Assembly (NCBI RefSeq): GCF_003576245.1
Contig: NZ_QWGA01000003.1
Location: 620,001 to 684,000, forward strand
DNA from: Henriciella algicola
GTDB lineage: Bacteria > Pseudomonadota > Alphaproteobacteria > Caulobacterales > Hyphomonadaceae
DNA: 64,000 bases
Direction: 5' to 3'
Shown here: positions 57,387 to 64,000 of the stretch, piece after piece
How positions within the stretch are numbered: the stretch's first letter is position 1
Layout: each line of letters begins with the position of its first letter
Notes under the pieces: model-generated
What the model saw: the letters and a program-made list of their open reading frames with translations, nothing else
What the model was told of the DNA's origin: nothing
Database searches by the model: none
Translations under genes and position numbers: made by a program

Positions 57387-59591
57387 ATGGCTGATACGAT
57401 CAAGCTCTCACGCCGCAATTTCATTATCGGCACCGGCGCTGCCGGTCTGACCATCGGTATTCTGGCTTCGTGTTCGAACAATAGTGAGGATGGCACCGAA
57501 GCAGACCAGGCCGCAAATGCCGAACCAAACCCCGAAGTGAATGCCTGGGTGCACATCGCCCCCGATGATACGGTCACGATCCGTATTGCCCGCTCTGAAA
57601 TGGGTCAGGGCACGCTGACTGGTCTCGCCCAGCTGGTCGCCGACGAACTCGACTGCGACTGGGACAAGGTCACCACCGAATATCCGACGCCCGGCGAGAA
57701 CCTTGCCCGTGACCGCGTCTGGCGCGACTTCTCCACGGGCGGCTCACGCGGCATTCGTGGCAGCGTGGAATACGTCCGCGAGGGCGGCGCCGTTGCGCGT
57801 GCCATGCTCATCCAGGCCGCCGCGAACCAGTGGGAAGTCCCCGTCAGCGAATGTTCTGTCGAGAAGGGTGTCATCACGCATGGGCCGAGCGGCAATACGC
57901 TGCGCTATGGCGAAGTGGCAGAGGCCGCCAGCGCCCTGACGCCGCCAACTGGTGTGCAAGTGAAGGACCCGTCCGAGTGGAAGATCATCGGCCAGCCGGT
58001 CAAACGCCTCGATACGGCCGACAAGGTCACCGGCGCCCAGAAGTATGGCGCTGACCTCCAGATGGACGGCATGCTGAATGCCGCCATCAAACAGGCCCCG
58101 AAGCGCGGCGGCACGCTCGCTTCCTTTGATGCCGATGCCGTCATGTCGATGCCGGGCGTGCGCAAGGTCGTACAGGTCGACGATACCGCCGTGGCCGTTG
58201 TCGCCGACAGGTGGTGGCAAGCGAAGACCGCGCTCGACGCCCTCCCCGTCGAATGGACGGACGGCGAAGGCGCTGACTATTCAAGCGCCGCCTTTGAAAC
58301 CGAGCTTGAAAACGCGCTAACCGCAGACGACGCGTCCGTCGCCAATATGAGCGGCGAAGTCGACGCAGCGTTCGCCAACGCAGCCCAGACGGTCGAAGCG
58401 ACCTATCGCGTCCCGCATCAGAACCATGCCTGCATGGAGCCGATGAACGCCACGGCGATCTGGACCGAGGACAAGTGCGAAGTCTGGTGCCCGACACAGA
58501 ATGGTGAGGCCGCGCTCGGTGCCGCCTCTGAAGCGGCTGGCCTGCCGATTGAGCAGTGTGACGTCTACAAGCTCCTGCTCGGTGGCGGTTTCGGCCGGCG
58601 CGGCATGAGCGACTATGTCAGCCAGGTCGTGAAGATCGCCAAGGAGATGCCTGGCACGCCGATCAAGCTTCTCTGGACGCGCGAAGAAGACATGCAGCAT
58701 GGCTTCTACCACCCGACCACGCGGGCACGTTGCGAAGGCGCGCTGGACGCCGATGGCAATCTCACCGCCATCAAGATCCGCATCGCGGGCCAGTCCATTC
58801 TGGCTGGTCTGATGCCACAGGCACTTCAGAATGGGATGGACCCGTTTGCTTTCCAGGGCCTCCTGCCAAGTGGCCTCGATGAGCGTGTCGAGGACCAGAC
58901 GCTGAAATACACCTTCCCGGCCCTCAAGTTCGACCACGCCATGCGTAATCCGCCTGTGCGTCCGGGCTTCTGGCGCGGCGTGAACGCGAACCAGAACGCG
59001 GTCTACCTGGAATGCTTCATGGACGAGCTTGCCCATGCAGCCGGAAAGGACCCGCTGGAGTTCCGCCTCGCCTATATGGGTGACGCGCCTGAGCTGGCCG
59101 CCGTCCTGCGCGCTGCAGCGGAAGGGTCTGGCTGGGGCAATGATGACGGCAAGTCGCGTGGCCTATGCGCCTTCTACTCGTTCGGCGCCTATACCGCCGC
59201 ATGCGCCGAAGTGACGGTGGACGATGCGGGCCAGCTGAAGATCCACCGCATCGTTGCCGCGACCGACCCGGGCTACGCCGTCAATCCACAGCAGGTCGAT
59301 GCGCAGGTCGCTGGCTCCTTCGTCTATGGTCTCTCGGCTGCTCTCTTCGAGGAGATCACCTTCGAAAATGGTGAGGTGCAGGAGCGCAACTTCGACACCT
59401 ATAACTCCATGCGACTGCGGGACATGCCGGAAGTCGAGACGATCGTCATGCCATCGGGCGGGTTCTGGGGCGGTGTCGGTGAGCCGACCATTGCCGTGGC
59501 CGCGCCAGCCGTGCTGAACGCAATCTATGCAGCCACCGGCAAGCGGATCCGCAACCTGCCGATCAAGGATCAGAGCCTGAGGGACGCGTGA
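57387..59591 (+). CDS. TAT-exported molybdenum hydroxylase large subunit (IorB-like)
   Basis: The product is 734 aa. The twin-arginine signal SRRNFIIGTGAAGLTIGILASCSN also has a lipobox-like LASC, so it may be membrane-anchored. Cofactor and active-site parts of the xanthine oxidase family are present: GQGTLTGLAQLVADEL, HQNHACMEPMNATAIW, LLLGGGFGRRG, RPGFWRGVNANQNA and catalytic Glu699 in WGGVGEPT. There is no FAD subunit gene, so electrons must go to a cytochrome, likely the lipoprotein cytochrome c encoded next with GTGA overlap. The substrate may be an aldehyde or N-heterocycle; it cannot be told. Confidence 0.92.
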   Translation: MADTIKLSRRNFIIGTGAAGLTIGILASCSNNSEDGTEADQAANAEPNPEVNAWVHIAPDDTVTIRIARSEMGQGTLTGLAQLVADELDCDWDKVTTEYPTPGENLARDRVWRDFSTGGSRGIRGSVEYVREGGAVARAMLIQAAANQWEVPVSECSVEKGVITHGPSGNTLRYGEVAEAASALTPPTGVQVKDPSEWKIIGQPVKRLDTADKVTGAQKYGADLQMDGMLNAAIKQAPKRGGTLASFDADAVMSMPGVRKVVQVDDTAVAVVADRWWQAKTALDALPVEWTDGEGADYSSAAFETELENALTADDASVANMSGEVDAAFANAAQTVEATYRVPHQNHACMEPMNATAIWTEDKCEVWCPTQNGEAALGAASEAAGLPIEQCDVYKLLLGGGFGRRGMSDYVSQVVKIAKEMPGTPIKLLWTREEDMQHGFYHPTTRARCEGALDADGNLTAIKIRIAGQSILAGLMPQALQNGMDPFAFQGLLPSGLDERVEDQTLKYTFPALKFDHAMRNPPVRPGFWRGVNANQNAVYLECFMDELAHAAGKDPLEFRLAYMGDAPELAAVLRAAAEGSGWGNDDGKSRGLCAFYSFGAYTAACAEVTVDDAGQLKIHRIVAATDPGYAVNPQQVDAQVAGSFVYGLSAALFEEITFENGEVQERNFDTYNSMRLRDMPEVETIVMPSGGFWGGVGEPTIAVAAPAVLNAIYAATGKRIRNLPIKDQSLRDA

Positions 59592-59956
59592 GCCCGAAAG
59601 CTCTGAAATCAATCTCCATCGCCGCCACCAGTGCGGCGATGACCTTTACTTTCGCCGGATGCAGCGCTGGGGACACCAAAGCTGAAACGCCAGCAGAGGC
59701 GGCTGAGACCTCTTTAGCCAATGGCGACATGTTGAGAGGCCAGACACTCGCCCTCACCTGCTCTGGCTGCCATGGCGGCGCTGGCGATGACATCCCGGAC
59801 TATAATGCTCTCGACCGCGCGACGCTTGAGGCACGCCTCCTCGCCTACAAGTCCGAAAGCGGCGGCACGACAGTCATGCATCGTCTGATGCGCGGCTATG
59901 GCGAGGCCGACATTGCCGCGGTCGCTGCCTATCTGACTGCGCCGGAGGAGGGGTGA
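59588..59956 (+). CDS. Lipoprotein cytochrome c (SoxE/FccA-like)
   Basis: The product is 122 aa, starting at GTG 59588 within the stop of the preceding gene. It has a lipoprotein signal with Cys25 in FAGC, a short Ala/Glu-rich linker and one class I cytochrome domain with C58-x2-C61-H62 (CSGCHG) and a Met candidate (HRLMRGYGEADIAAVAAYL). Position directly before the FCSD flavoprotein fits the heme subunit of flavocytochrome c; position directly after the Mo hydroxylase fits its electron acceptor. It may serve both. Only one heme is present. Confidence 0.85.
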   Translation: MSPKALKSISIAATSAAMTFTFAGCSAGDTKAETPAEAAETSLANGDMLRGQTLALTCSGCHGGAGDDIPDYNALDRATLEARLLAYKSESGGTTVMHRLMRGYGEADIAAVAAYLTAPEEG

Positions 59957-61230
59957 TGGCCTGGTCCCCAAAACGACGAGATGTGCTTGCTGGTCTTGCA
60001 GGAACAGCGTCACTACCGCTTCTCGGCTCCCCAGCAATTGCGCAGGCCCAACCAAAGATCGTGATCGTCGGCGGCGGCTTTGGCGGGGCAGCCGCCGCGC
60101 GCTTTGTGAAGACCTATGTGCCCGGTGCCTCAGTCACGCTGATCGAGCCGCAGGCGCACTACACTGCCTGCCCGTTCAGCAACCTCGTCATCGCAGGGCT
60201 TCGCAGTCTGGAGGCGCAGCAGTTTGGCTATGACGGCCTCAAGGCCATCGGCATCAAGGTCATTGGCGACAGGGCGGATGATGTGGACGCACCGGCCCGG
60301 ACGGTCACACTCAGCTCCGGCGACACGCTTTCCTATGACAAGCTGATCCTTTCGCCCGGCATCGACATTCGCTGGGGCGCGCTTGAAGGCTATGACGAAG
60401 CGGCGGCGAGCATCATGCCGCATGCCTGGAAGGCAGGCCCGCAAACCTCGCTCCTCCGCGAGCAGTTGGAAGCCATGCCCGATGGCGGCACGGTCATCAT
60501 GTCCGTTCCGACCGCGCCGTATCGTTGCCCACCCGGCCCCTATGAGCGCGCCAGCCTGATCGCCCATTACCTCAAGACGCAGAAGCCAGCCTCGAAGCTC
60601 ATCATTCTCGACGCCAAGGATGAGTTTTCCAAACAGCCACTCTTCCTTGAGGCATGGGCCGAACACTACCCGGATCACCTTGAATGGATTGGTGCGAGCG
60701 ACTTCGGGCGCGTCATATCGGTCGACCCGGGCGCCATGACGCTTTCGACCGATTTCGACACCTATGACGCCGATGTCGCCAATGTCATTCCACCGCAAAA
60801 GGCAGGTGAGATTGCCGCGCGCGCTGGCGTTGCGGACCAGACGGGCTGGTGCCCGATCAACCCGGTCGACTTCTCTTCCACGCTGCAGCCGGACGTTTAT
60901 GTGATCGGGGACGCGACCATCGCCGCGCCAATGCCGAAATCAGCCTTCTCAGCCAATCTGCAAGCCAAGCTTTGCGCGCTGCAGATTGCGCGGGAACTGA
61001 AGGGCGAAGCGCTCGCGCCAACCATCCTCGCCAACACCTGCTATTCCTATGTCACGCCGGGTGCGGCCGTCTCGATCACGGGCGTCTACAGCAATGAAGG
61101 CGGACAGCTTTCCAGCATCGAGGGCTCTGGCGGCCTCAGCCCGGCCGGCCCGGCGTCCAGCGTCCGCGCTGCAGAAGCTGCCGAAGCCGAAGCCTGGTTC
61201 CAGCAGATCACGCAGCAGACCTTTGGATGA
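59956..61230 (+). CDS. Flavocytochrome c sulfide dehydrogenase flavoprotein (SoxF/FccB)
   Basis: The product is 424 aa from ATG 59956 (GTG 59953 is possible), with GGAGGAG upstream. The TAT-like signal (KRRDVLAGLAGTASLPLL) is followed by FAD binding GGGFGGAAAARF (39-50), CPFSNLVIAG, the redox cysteines C191 (CPPGPYERA) and C362 (CYSYVTPG), and VIGDATIAAPMPKSA. These are the hallmarks of FccB/SoxF, which oxidises sulfide or protein persulfide in the periplasm and passes electrons to cytochrome c. It overlaps soxX by 4 nt. Confidence 0.92.
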   Translation: MAWSPKRRDVLAGLAGTASLPLLGSPAIAQAQPKIVIVGGGFGGAAAARFVKTYVPGASVTLIEPQAHYTACPFSNLVIAGLRSLEAQQFGYDGLKAIGIKVIGDRADDVDAPARTVTLSSGDTLSYDKLILSPGIDIRWGALEGYDEAAASIMPHAWKAGPQTSLLREQLEAMPDGGTVIMSVPTAPYRCPPGPYERASLIAHYLKTQKPASKLIILDAKDEFSKQPLFLEAWAEHYPDHLEWIGASDFGRVISVDPGAMTLSTDFDTYDADVANVIPPQKAGEIAARAGVADQTGWCPINPVDFSSTLQPDVYVIGDATIAAPMPKSAFSANLQAKLCALQIARELKGEALAPTILANTCYSYVTPGAAVSITGVYSNEGGQLSSIEGSGGLSPAGPASSVRAAEAAEAEAWFQQITQQTFG

Positions 61231-61685
61231 GACCGGCGCTTCCTGTCCTCACGATAGCGCTCCTCGCTGGATGCAGCGGCGAAACGACGTCGCGGCTCGC
61301 AACAGCCGTCGAGATAACAGGTGACGAGATCACGGCCCCACTTCTCGGCCTGCAAGGCGACGCGGCGCGCGGCGAAGCTGCGTTCGCAGAACGTGAGCAA
61401 GGCCACTGCGTGCTCTGCCACGCCGTCGAAGGTCTGGACGCTGAATTCCAGGGCAATGTCGGCCCCGCGCTCACCGGCGTTGGCGCCCGGCTGAGCGAGG
61501 GCCAGATCAGGCTTCGTATCGCCGACATCCAGCCCCTCTGGCCAGATACGCTGATGCCATCATATTATCGAACAGGCGGGCTGAACCAGGTCGCCCCGGC
61601 CTACGCGGGTGAGCCTGCACTTTCGGCCCAACAGATCGAGGACCTCGTTGCCTACCTCGGACAACTCGACGGTGAAAGCACATGA
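61227..61685 (+). CDS. soxX: Sulfur oxidation cytochrome c SoxX
   Basis: The product is 152 aa. The lipoprotein signal has Cys16 in LLAGCSG. The SoxX heme site is C61-x2-C64-H65 (GHCVLCHAVEG), followed by FQGNVGPALTGVGARLSEGQIRLRI and the Met ligand region TLMPSYYRTGGLNQV, characteristic of SoxX. In Sox systems SoxX pairs with SoxA to form the thiol-conjugating SoxXA. ATGA overlaps link it to both neighbours. Confidence 0.92.
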   Translation: MRPALPVLTIALLAGCSGETTSRLATAVEITGDEITAPLLGLQGDAARGEAAFAEREQGHCVLCHAVEGLDAEFQGNVGPALTGVGARLSEGQIRLRIADIQPLWPDTLMPSYYRTGGLNQVAPAYAGEPALSAQQIEDLVAYLGQLDGEST

Positions 61686-62152
61686 AGACCCCTAGCAGAC
61701 ACACAGCCCTCGCGAGGCGCAGCTTCCTCCAGCTTGGCGCCGCAGGTATCGCTGCAGCAGCGCTCCCTCTCCAGGCCGCCGCCGACGCAGCAGACGCAGA
61801 TGCGGCCATCCGCGAAATCTTCGGCGACAAGCCGCTCAATGAAGGGCGCGTGAGCGTGAAGCTTCCGCCGATCGCCGAAAATGGAAACTCCGTCGCCATT
61901 ACCGTGGCAGCAGAGAGCCTCATGTCACCTGACGATTATGTCCGCCGCATCGCGATCTTTTCGCCTCGCAACCCGATCGCCGAGGTCGCCTTGTTCAAGC
62001 TCGGCCCACGCGCAGGCAAGGCAGAGATTTCCACCCGCATCCGCATGGCTGGGACGCAGCGCATTCGCGCCGTCGCCGAGATGAGCGACGGCACTCTCTG
62101 GCATGGCTCAGCAAGCACGGTGGTCACGCTGGCTGCCTGCCTGATCGGATAG
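61682..62152 (+). CDS. soxY: Sulfur carrier protein SoxY, atypical C-terminus
   Basis: The product is 156 aa. The TAT signal (ARRSFLQLGAAGIAAAALPLQAAA) fits SoxY. The SoxY domain has VKLPPIAENGNSVAITVAAESLM, RIAIFSPRNPIAEVALFKLGPRAGKAEISTRIRMAGTQ and VVAEMSDG-like sequence. The carrier cysteine is present at position 153 but the tail is AACLIG, not the flexible GGCGG of well-studied SoxY. A bulkier swinging arm may change partners. It is expected to form SoxYZ with the next gene product. Confidence 0.9.
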   Translation: MKTPSRHTALARRSFLQLGAAGIAAAALPLQAAADAADADAAIREIFGDKPLNEGRVSVKLPPIAENGNSVAITVAAESLMSPDDYVRRIAIFSPRNPIAEVALFKLGPRAGKAEISTRIRMAGTQRIRAVAEMSDGTLWHGSASTVVTLAACLIG

Positions 62153-62163
62153 GAGAGCAACCC

Positions 62164-62484
62164 ATGGCGACCATACGTATAGCGGCCCCCGACACGGCGA
62201 GCGCTGGCGAAGTCATCGAACTGAAAGCGCTGATCCAGCATCCGATGGAAACAGGCTACCGTAGCGGCCCCGACGGGAAACGGATCGAGCGCGACATCAT
62301 CGAGAAATTCGAAGTCACCTATGACGGCGAAACCGTATTCGAGGCAGACCTCCAGCCCGGCATCGCCGCCAACCCGATCTTCACCTTCTACACCCGCGCG
62401 ACCGCCTCTGGCCCGATTGTCTTCAAGTGGACAGACCAGGACGGCGAAAGCTGGTCAGAGACGCACGACCTTACCGTGGAATGA
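62164..62484 (+). CDS. soxZ: Sulfur carrier partner SoxZ
   Basis: The product is 106 aa with no signal peptide, as expected for export with SoxY. The beta-sandwich SoxZ pattern is clear: ELKALIQHPMETGYRSGPDGKRI, FEVTYDGETVFEADLQPGIAANPIFTFYTRA, KWTDQDGESWSE. GGAGAG upstream gives its own ribosome site. It overlaps soxA by 4 nt. Confidence 0.94.
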   Translation: MATIRIAAPDTASAGEVIELKALIQHPMETGYRSGPDGKRIERDIIEKFEVTYDGETVFEADLQPGIAANPIFTFYTRATASGPIVFKWTDQDGESWSETHDLTVE

Positions 62485-63269
62485 AGGCGGGGCTCGCACT
62501 CCTTTCGGCGTTTTGCCTGACTGCGTGCGGAGATGTCGTGGCCGATACTAAATCGCCCCCGGCACAGCCTCAGCCCCTGCAATCTGGGTATGAATTCCTG
62601 CAGCCGCAGACGCAGGCCTTGCAGGATGATGACTTTGCCAATCCGGGCTTTCTCTGGATCGACCGGGGCGAGGCCCTGTTCTCTACAGCTACCGCTTCTG
62701 GCAGCGCATGCAGCGAGTGCCACACTGATGCGTCGCTGCCGCTCGCGGGCGCTGCCGCCCACTACCCCAAGATTGACGCCGAAAGCGGCGACCTCATCAA
62801 TCTGGAGGGGCGAATAAACCTCTGCCGGACGCGCCATCAGAACGAAGCGGCCTTCGAATATGAGAGCGATGAGCTTCTCTCGCTGACGGCCTATGTCGCT
62901 TACCTCTCGCGCGGCACGCCCATTTCTGTCGATATCGAAGGTGCCGCGGCAGACTGGTACGCCCGTGGACGCGACTATTTCGAAACACGGCGCGGCCAGT
63001 TCAATCTCTCCTGCACCCAGTGCCATGACGACAATTGGGGAAAGAAACTGCGCGGCGATACGATTAGCCAAGGCCACGGGACGGGATTTCCGGCCTACCG
63101 GCTTGAATGGCAGTCGCTCGGCTCGCTCCACCGGCGCCTGCGCGATTGCGATGCAGGTGTACGGGCAGAACCGCGCCCCTATGGATCGGACGATTATCTT
63201 GCCGTCGAACTCTATCTCGCAAAGCGCGCCGAAGGCCTTGAAATCGAAACGCCGGGGGTTCGTCGATGA
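62481..63269 (+). CDS. soxA: Diheme cytochrome SoxA
   Basis: The product is 262 aa from ATG 62481, overlapping soxZ by ATGA. It has a lipoprotein signal (Cys16, LTACGD), an N-terminal heme site C77-x2-C80-H81, a second heme site C178-x2-C181-H182, Cys115 in NLCRTRHQN and the active-site Cys223 in LRDCDAGVRAEP. This is a two-heme SoxA with the cysteine that carries the persulfide ligand intact, so SoxXA chemistry (oxidative joining of a sulfur compound to SoxY) should be possible. It overlaps the ModE-like gene by 4 nt. Confidence 0.93.
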   Translation: MKAGLALLSAFCLTACGDVVADTKSPPAQPQPLQSGYEFLQPQTQALQDDDFANPGFLWIDRGEALFSTATASGSACSECHTDASLPLAGAAAHYPKIDAESGDLINLEGRINLCRTRHQNEAAFEYESDELLSLTAYVAYLSRGTPISVDIEGAAADWYARGRDYFETRRGQFNLSCTQCHDDNWGKKLRGDTISQGHGTGFPAYRLEWQSLGSLHRRLRDCDAGVRAEPRPYGSDDYLAVELYLAKRAEGLEIETPGVRR

Positions 63270-63610
63270 ACGGGAAAGCAAAGCTTAGCGTGCGGATTGA
63301 CCTGCCCAATGGCGGGCGCTTTGGCCCAGGTAAGGCGACCCTCCTGCGCGCCATCGCAGAGCATGGCTCCATACGCAAAGCCGCAGCCGCATTGGCCATG
63401 TCCTATCCGCGCGCGCTCAAGCTGATTGATGAGATGAATGGCGACTTCGCCGCGCCGCTTATCGCGTCCACCCATGGCGGCGCCAGCGGTGGTGGCTCCG
63501 AGCTCACGCGAATGGGCGAAAACGTGCTGGCGCTCTATGCAGAGATAACTGACGCCGCCAGCACCGCCTCATCTGCAGCCATAGGCAAGCTTTGCAGCCT
63601 GCAGGAATAG
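63266..63610 (+). CDS. ModE-like/LysR-type winged-helix DNA-binding protein
   Basis: The product is 114 aa. It matches the N-terminal DNA-binding domain of ModE: LSVRIDLPNGGRFGPGKATLLRAIAEHGSIRKAAAALAMSYPRALKLIDEMN, then LTRMGENVLALYAEI. The C-terminal molybdate-binding MOP domains of full ModE are missing, as in many short ModE-like proteins. Its place in an operon with molybdenum enzymes suggests it controls this operon, perhaps through the inverted repeat just downstream. ATGA overlap with soxA. Confidence 0.88.
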   Translation: MNGKAKLSVRIDLPNGGRFGPGKATLLRAIAEHGSIRKAAAALAMSYPRALKLIDEMNGDFAAPLIASTHGGASGGGSELTRMGENVLALYAEITDAASTASSAAIGKLCSLQE

Positions 63611-63624
63611 AAGTCTGCTGGCAT

Positions 63625-63648
63625 CGTTCTAAATGATGGTTTAGAACG
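63625..63648. promoter_or_regulatory. Inverted repeat upstream of xdhC-like gene
   Basis: CGTTCTAAA (63625-63633) and TTTAGAACG (63640-63648) are a perfect 9-bp inverted repeat with a 6-nt spacer, between the ModE-like gene and the XdhC-like start at 63664. No T-run follows, so it is more likely an operator than a terminator. Confidence 0.45.
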
Positions 63649-63663
63649 GCGGGTATCGTGACG

Positions 63664-64000
63664 ATGCAACAAACCTATCCAGAACACCCCGAAGACGTGC
63701 TCAGTCAATGGCTGGACTGGCACGAGGCGGGTCCTGTGGCGCTCGTTATTGTCACCGGGATCGAGGGCGGCGCGGTGCGCGCACCGGGCGCCCTGATGGC
63801 GGTCCGCGAAGACGGCGCCATGGCGGGCTACATCTCTGGCGGCTGTATCGACTCCGACGTCGCCCTGCAGGCGCAGAACGCGTTGCGCGCCGGTAAGGCC
63901 AAACAGCTCCGCTATGGCGCAGGCTCTCCCTTCACAGACCTTCCCCTGCCCTGCGGCGGAGCGATCGAGGTCATCATCATTCCGGATGCGGACCGGAATG
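63664..64000 (+). CDS. XdhC/CoxI-family molybdenum cofactor maturation protein, partial
   Basis: 112 residues are visible before the window ends; the start is ATG 63664 or GTG 63658. The XdhC N-terminal domain is clear: GPVALVIVTGIEGGAVRAPGALMAV, GYISGGCIDSDVALQA and LPCGGAIEVII. XdhC proteins bind the molybdenum cofactor and help insert the sulfurated form into xanthine-oxidase-family enzymes, which fits the Mo hydroxylase genes at 56917-59591. The missing C-terminal part should hold the NAD-binding-like fold. An inverted repeat lies upstream. Confidence 0.9.
   Translation, partial: MQQTYPEHPEDVLSQWLDWHEAGPVALVIVTGIEGGAVRAPGALMAVREDGAMAGYISGGCIDSDVALQAQNALRAGKAKQLRYGAGSPFTDLPLPCGGAIEVIIIPDADRN

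Overview
The window looks like chromosomal DNA of a GC-rich, aerobic or microaerobic Gram-negative alphaproteobacterium, plausibly a marine Hyphomonadaceae/Maricaulales-type organism. The basis is the heme-PAS FixL/FixJ pair beside a complete cbb3 oxidase operon, several large autotransporters, secreted S46 and metzincin-type peptidases, curlin-repeat proteins and TAT-exported molybdenum and Sox proteins. This placement is an inference from gene content; there is no rRNA or other taxonomic marker here, and I found no tRNA, CRISPR array, insertion sequence or phage gene.

Layout. 1-936: two minus-strand secreted proteins (one cut by the window edge) separated by a terminator. 1053-5232: a four-gene signalling cluster (NarL-type kinase and regulator, then a CHASE3 kinase and a receiver-only protein). 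5248-10655: a tightly overlapping six-gene minus-strand catabolic operon (two small unknown proteins, amidohydrolase, epoxide-hydrolase-like enzyme, FAD monooxygenase, TetR regulator) with a KstR-like palindrome over its promoter. 10874-12127: two tandem curlin-repeat genes with matching upstream elements. 12332-15525: S46 peptidase and a LysR regulator. 15853-28689: two giant paralogous autotransporters with glycine-rich N-termini. 28876-30021: an acyl-CoA dehydrogenase.

30052-41617: respiration under low oxygen. On the minus strand lie ccoNOQP (cbb3 oxidase), ccoGHIS (assembly) and hemN; on the plus strand lie a small CxxC membrane protein, fixL and fixJ. Candidate FixJ-type sites lie between ccoN and the small gene and upstream of hemN. 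41632-46575: a third autotransporter built of Ig-like repeats. 46767-48557: a fatty acid desaturase divergent from a PaaX-like regulator across a 9-bp inverted repeat. 48561-51856: a DUF4953-type zinc protease and an SDR oxidoreductase. 51936-56728: a divergent NRAMP-family transporter translationally coupled to a fused 5-oxoprolinase.

56917-64000: the most unusual part. A periplasmic molybdenum hydroxylase (IorAB-like), a lipoprotein cytochrome c, the flavoprotein of flavocytochrome c sulfide dehydrogenase, SoxX, SoxY, SoxZ, SoxA and a ModE-like DNA-binding protein are packed with mostly 4-nt overlaps, followed by an XdhC-type molybdenum cofactor maturation gene. soxB and soxCD are absent from the window and SoxY has a non-canonical C-terminus. 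The genes suggest a Mo hydroxylase wired to a Sox-type sulfur carrier and c-type cytochromes, which I do not recognise as a described pathway.
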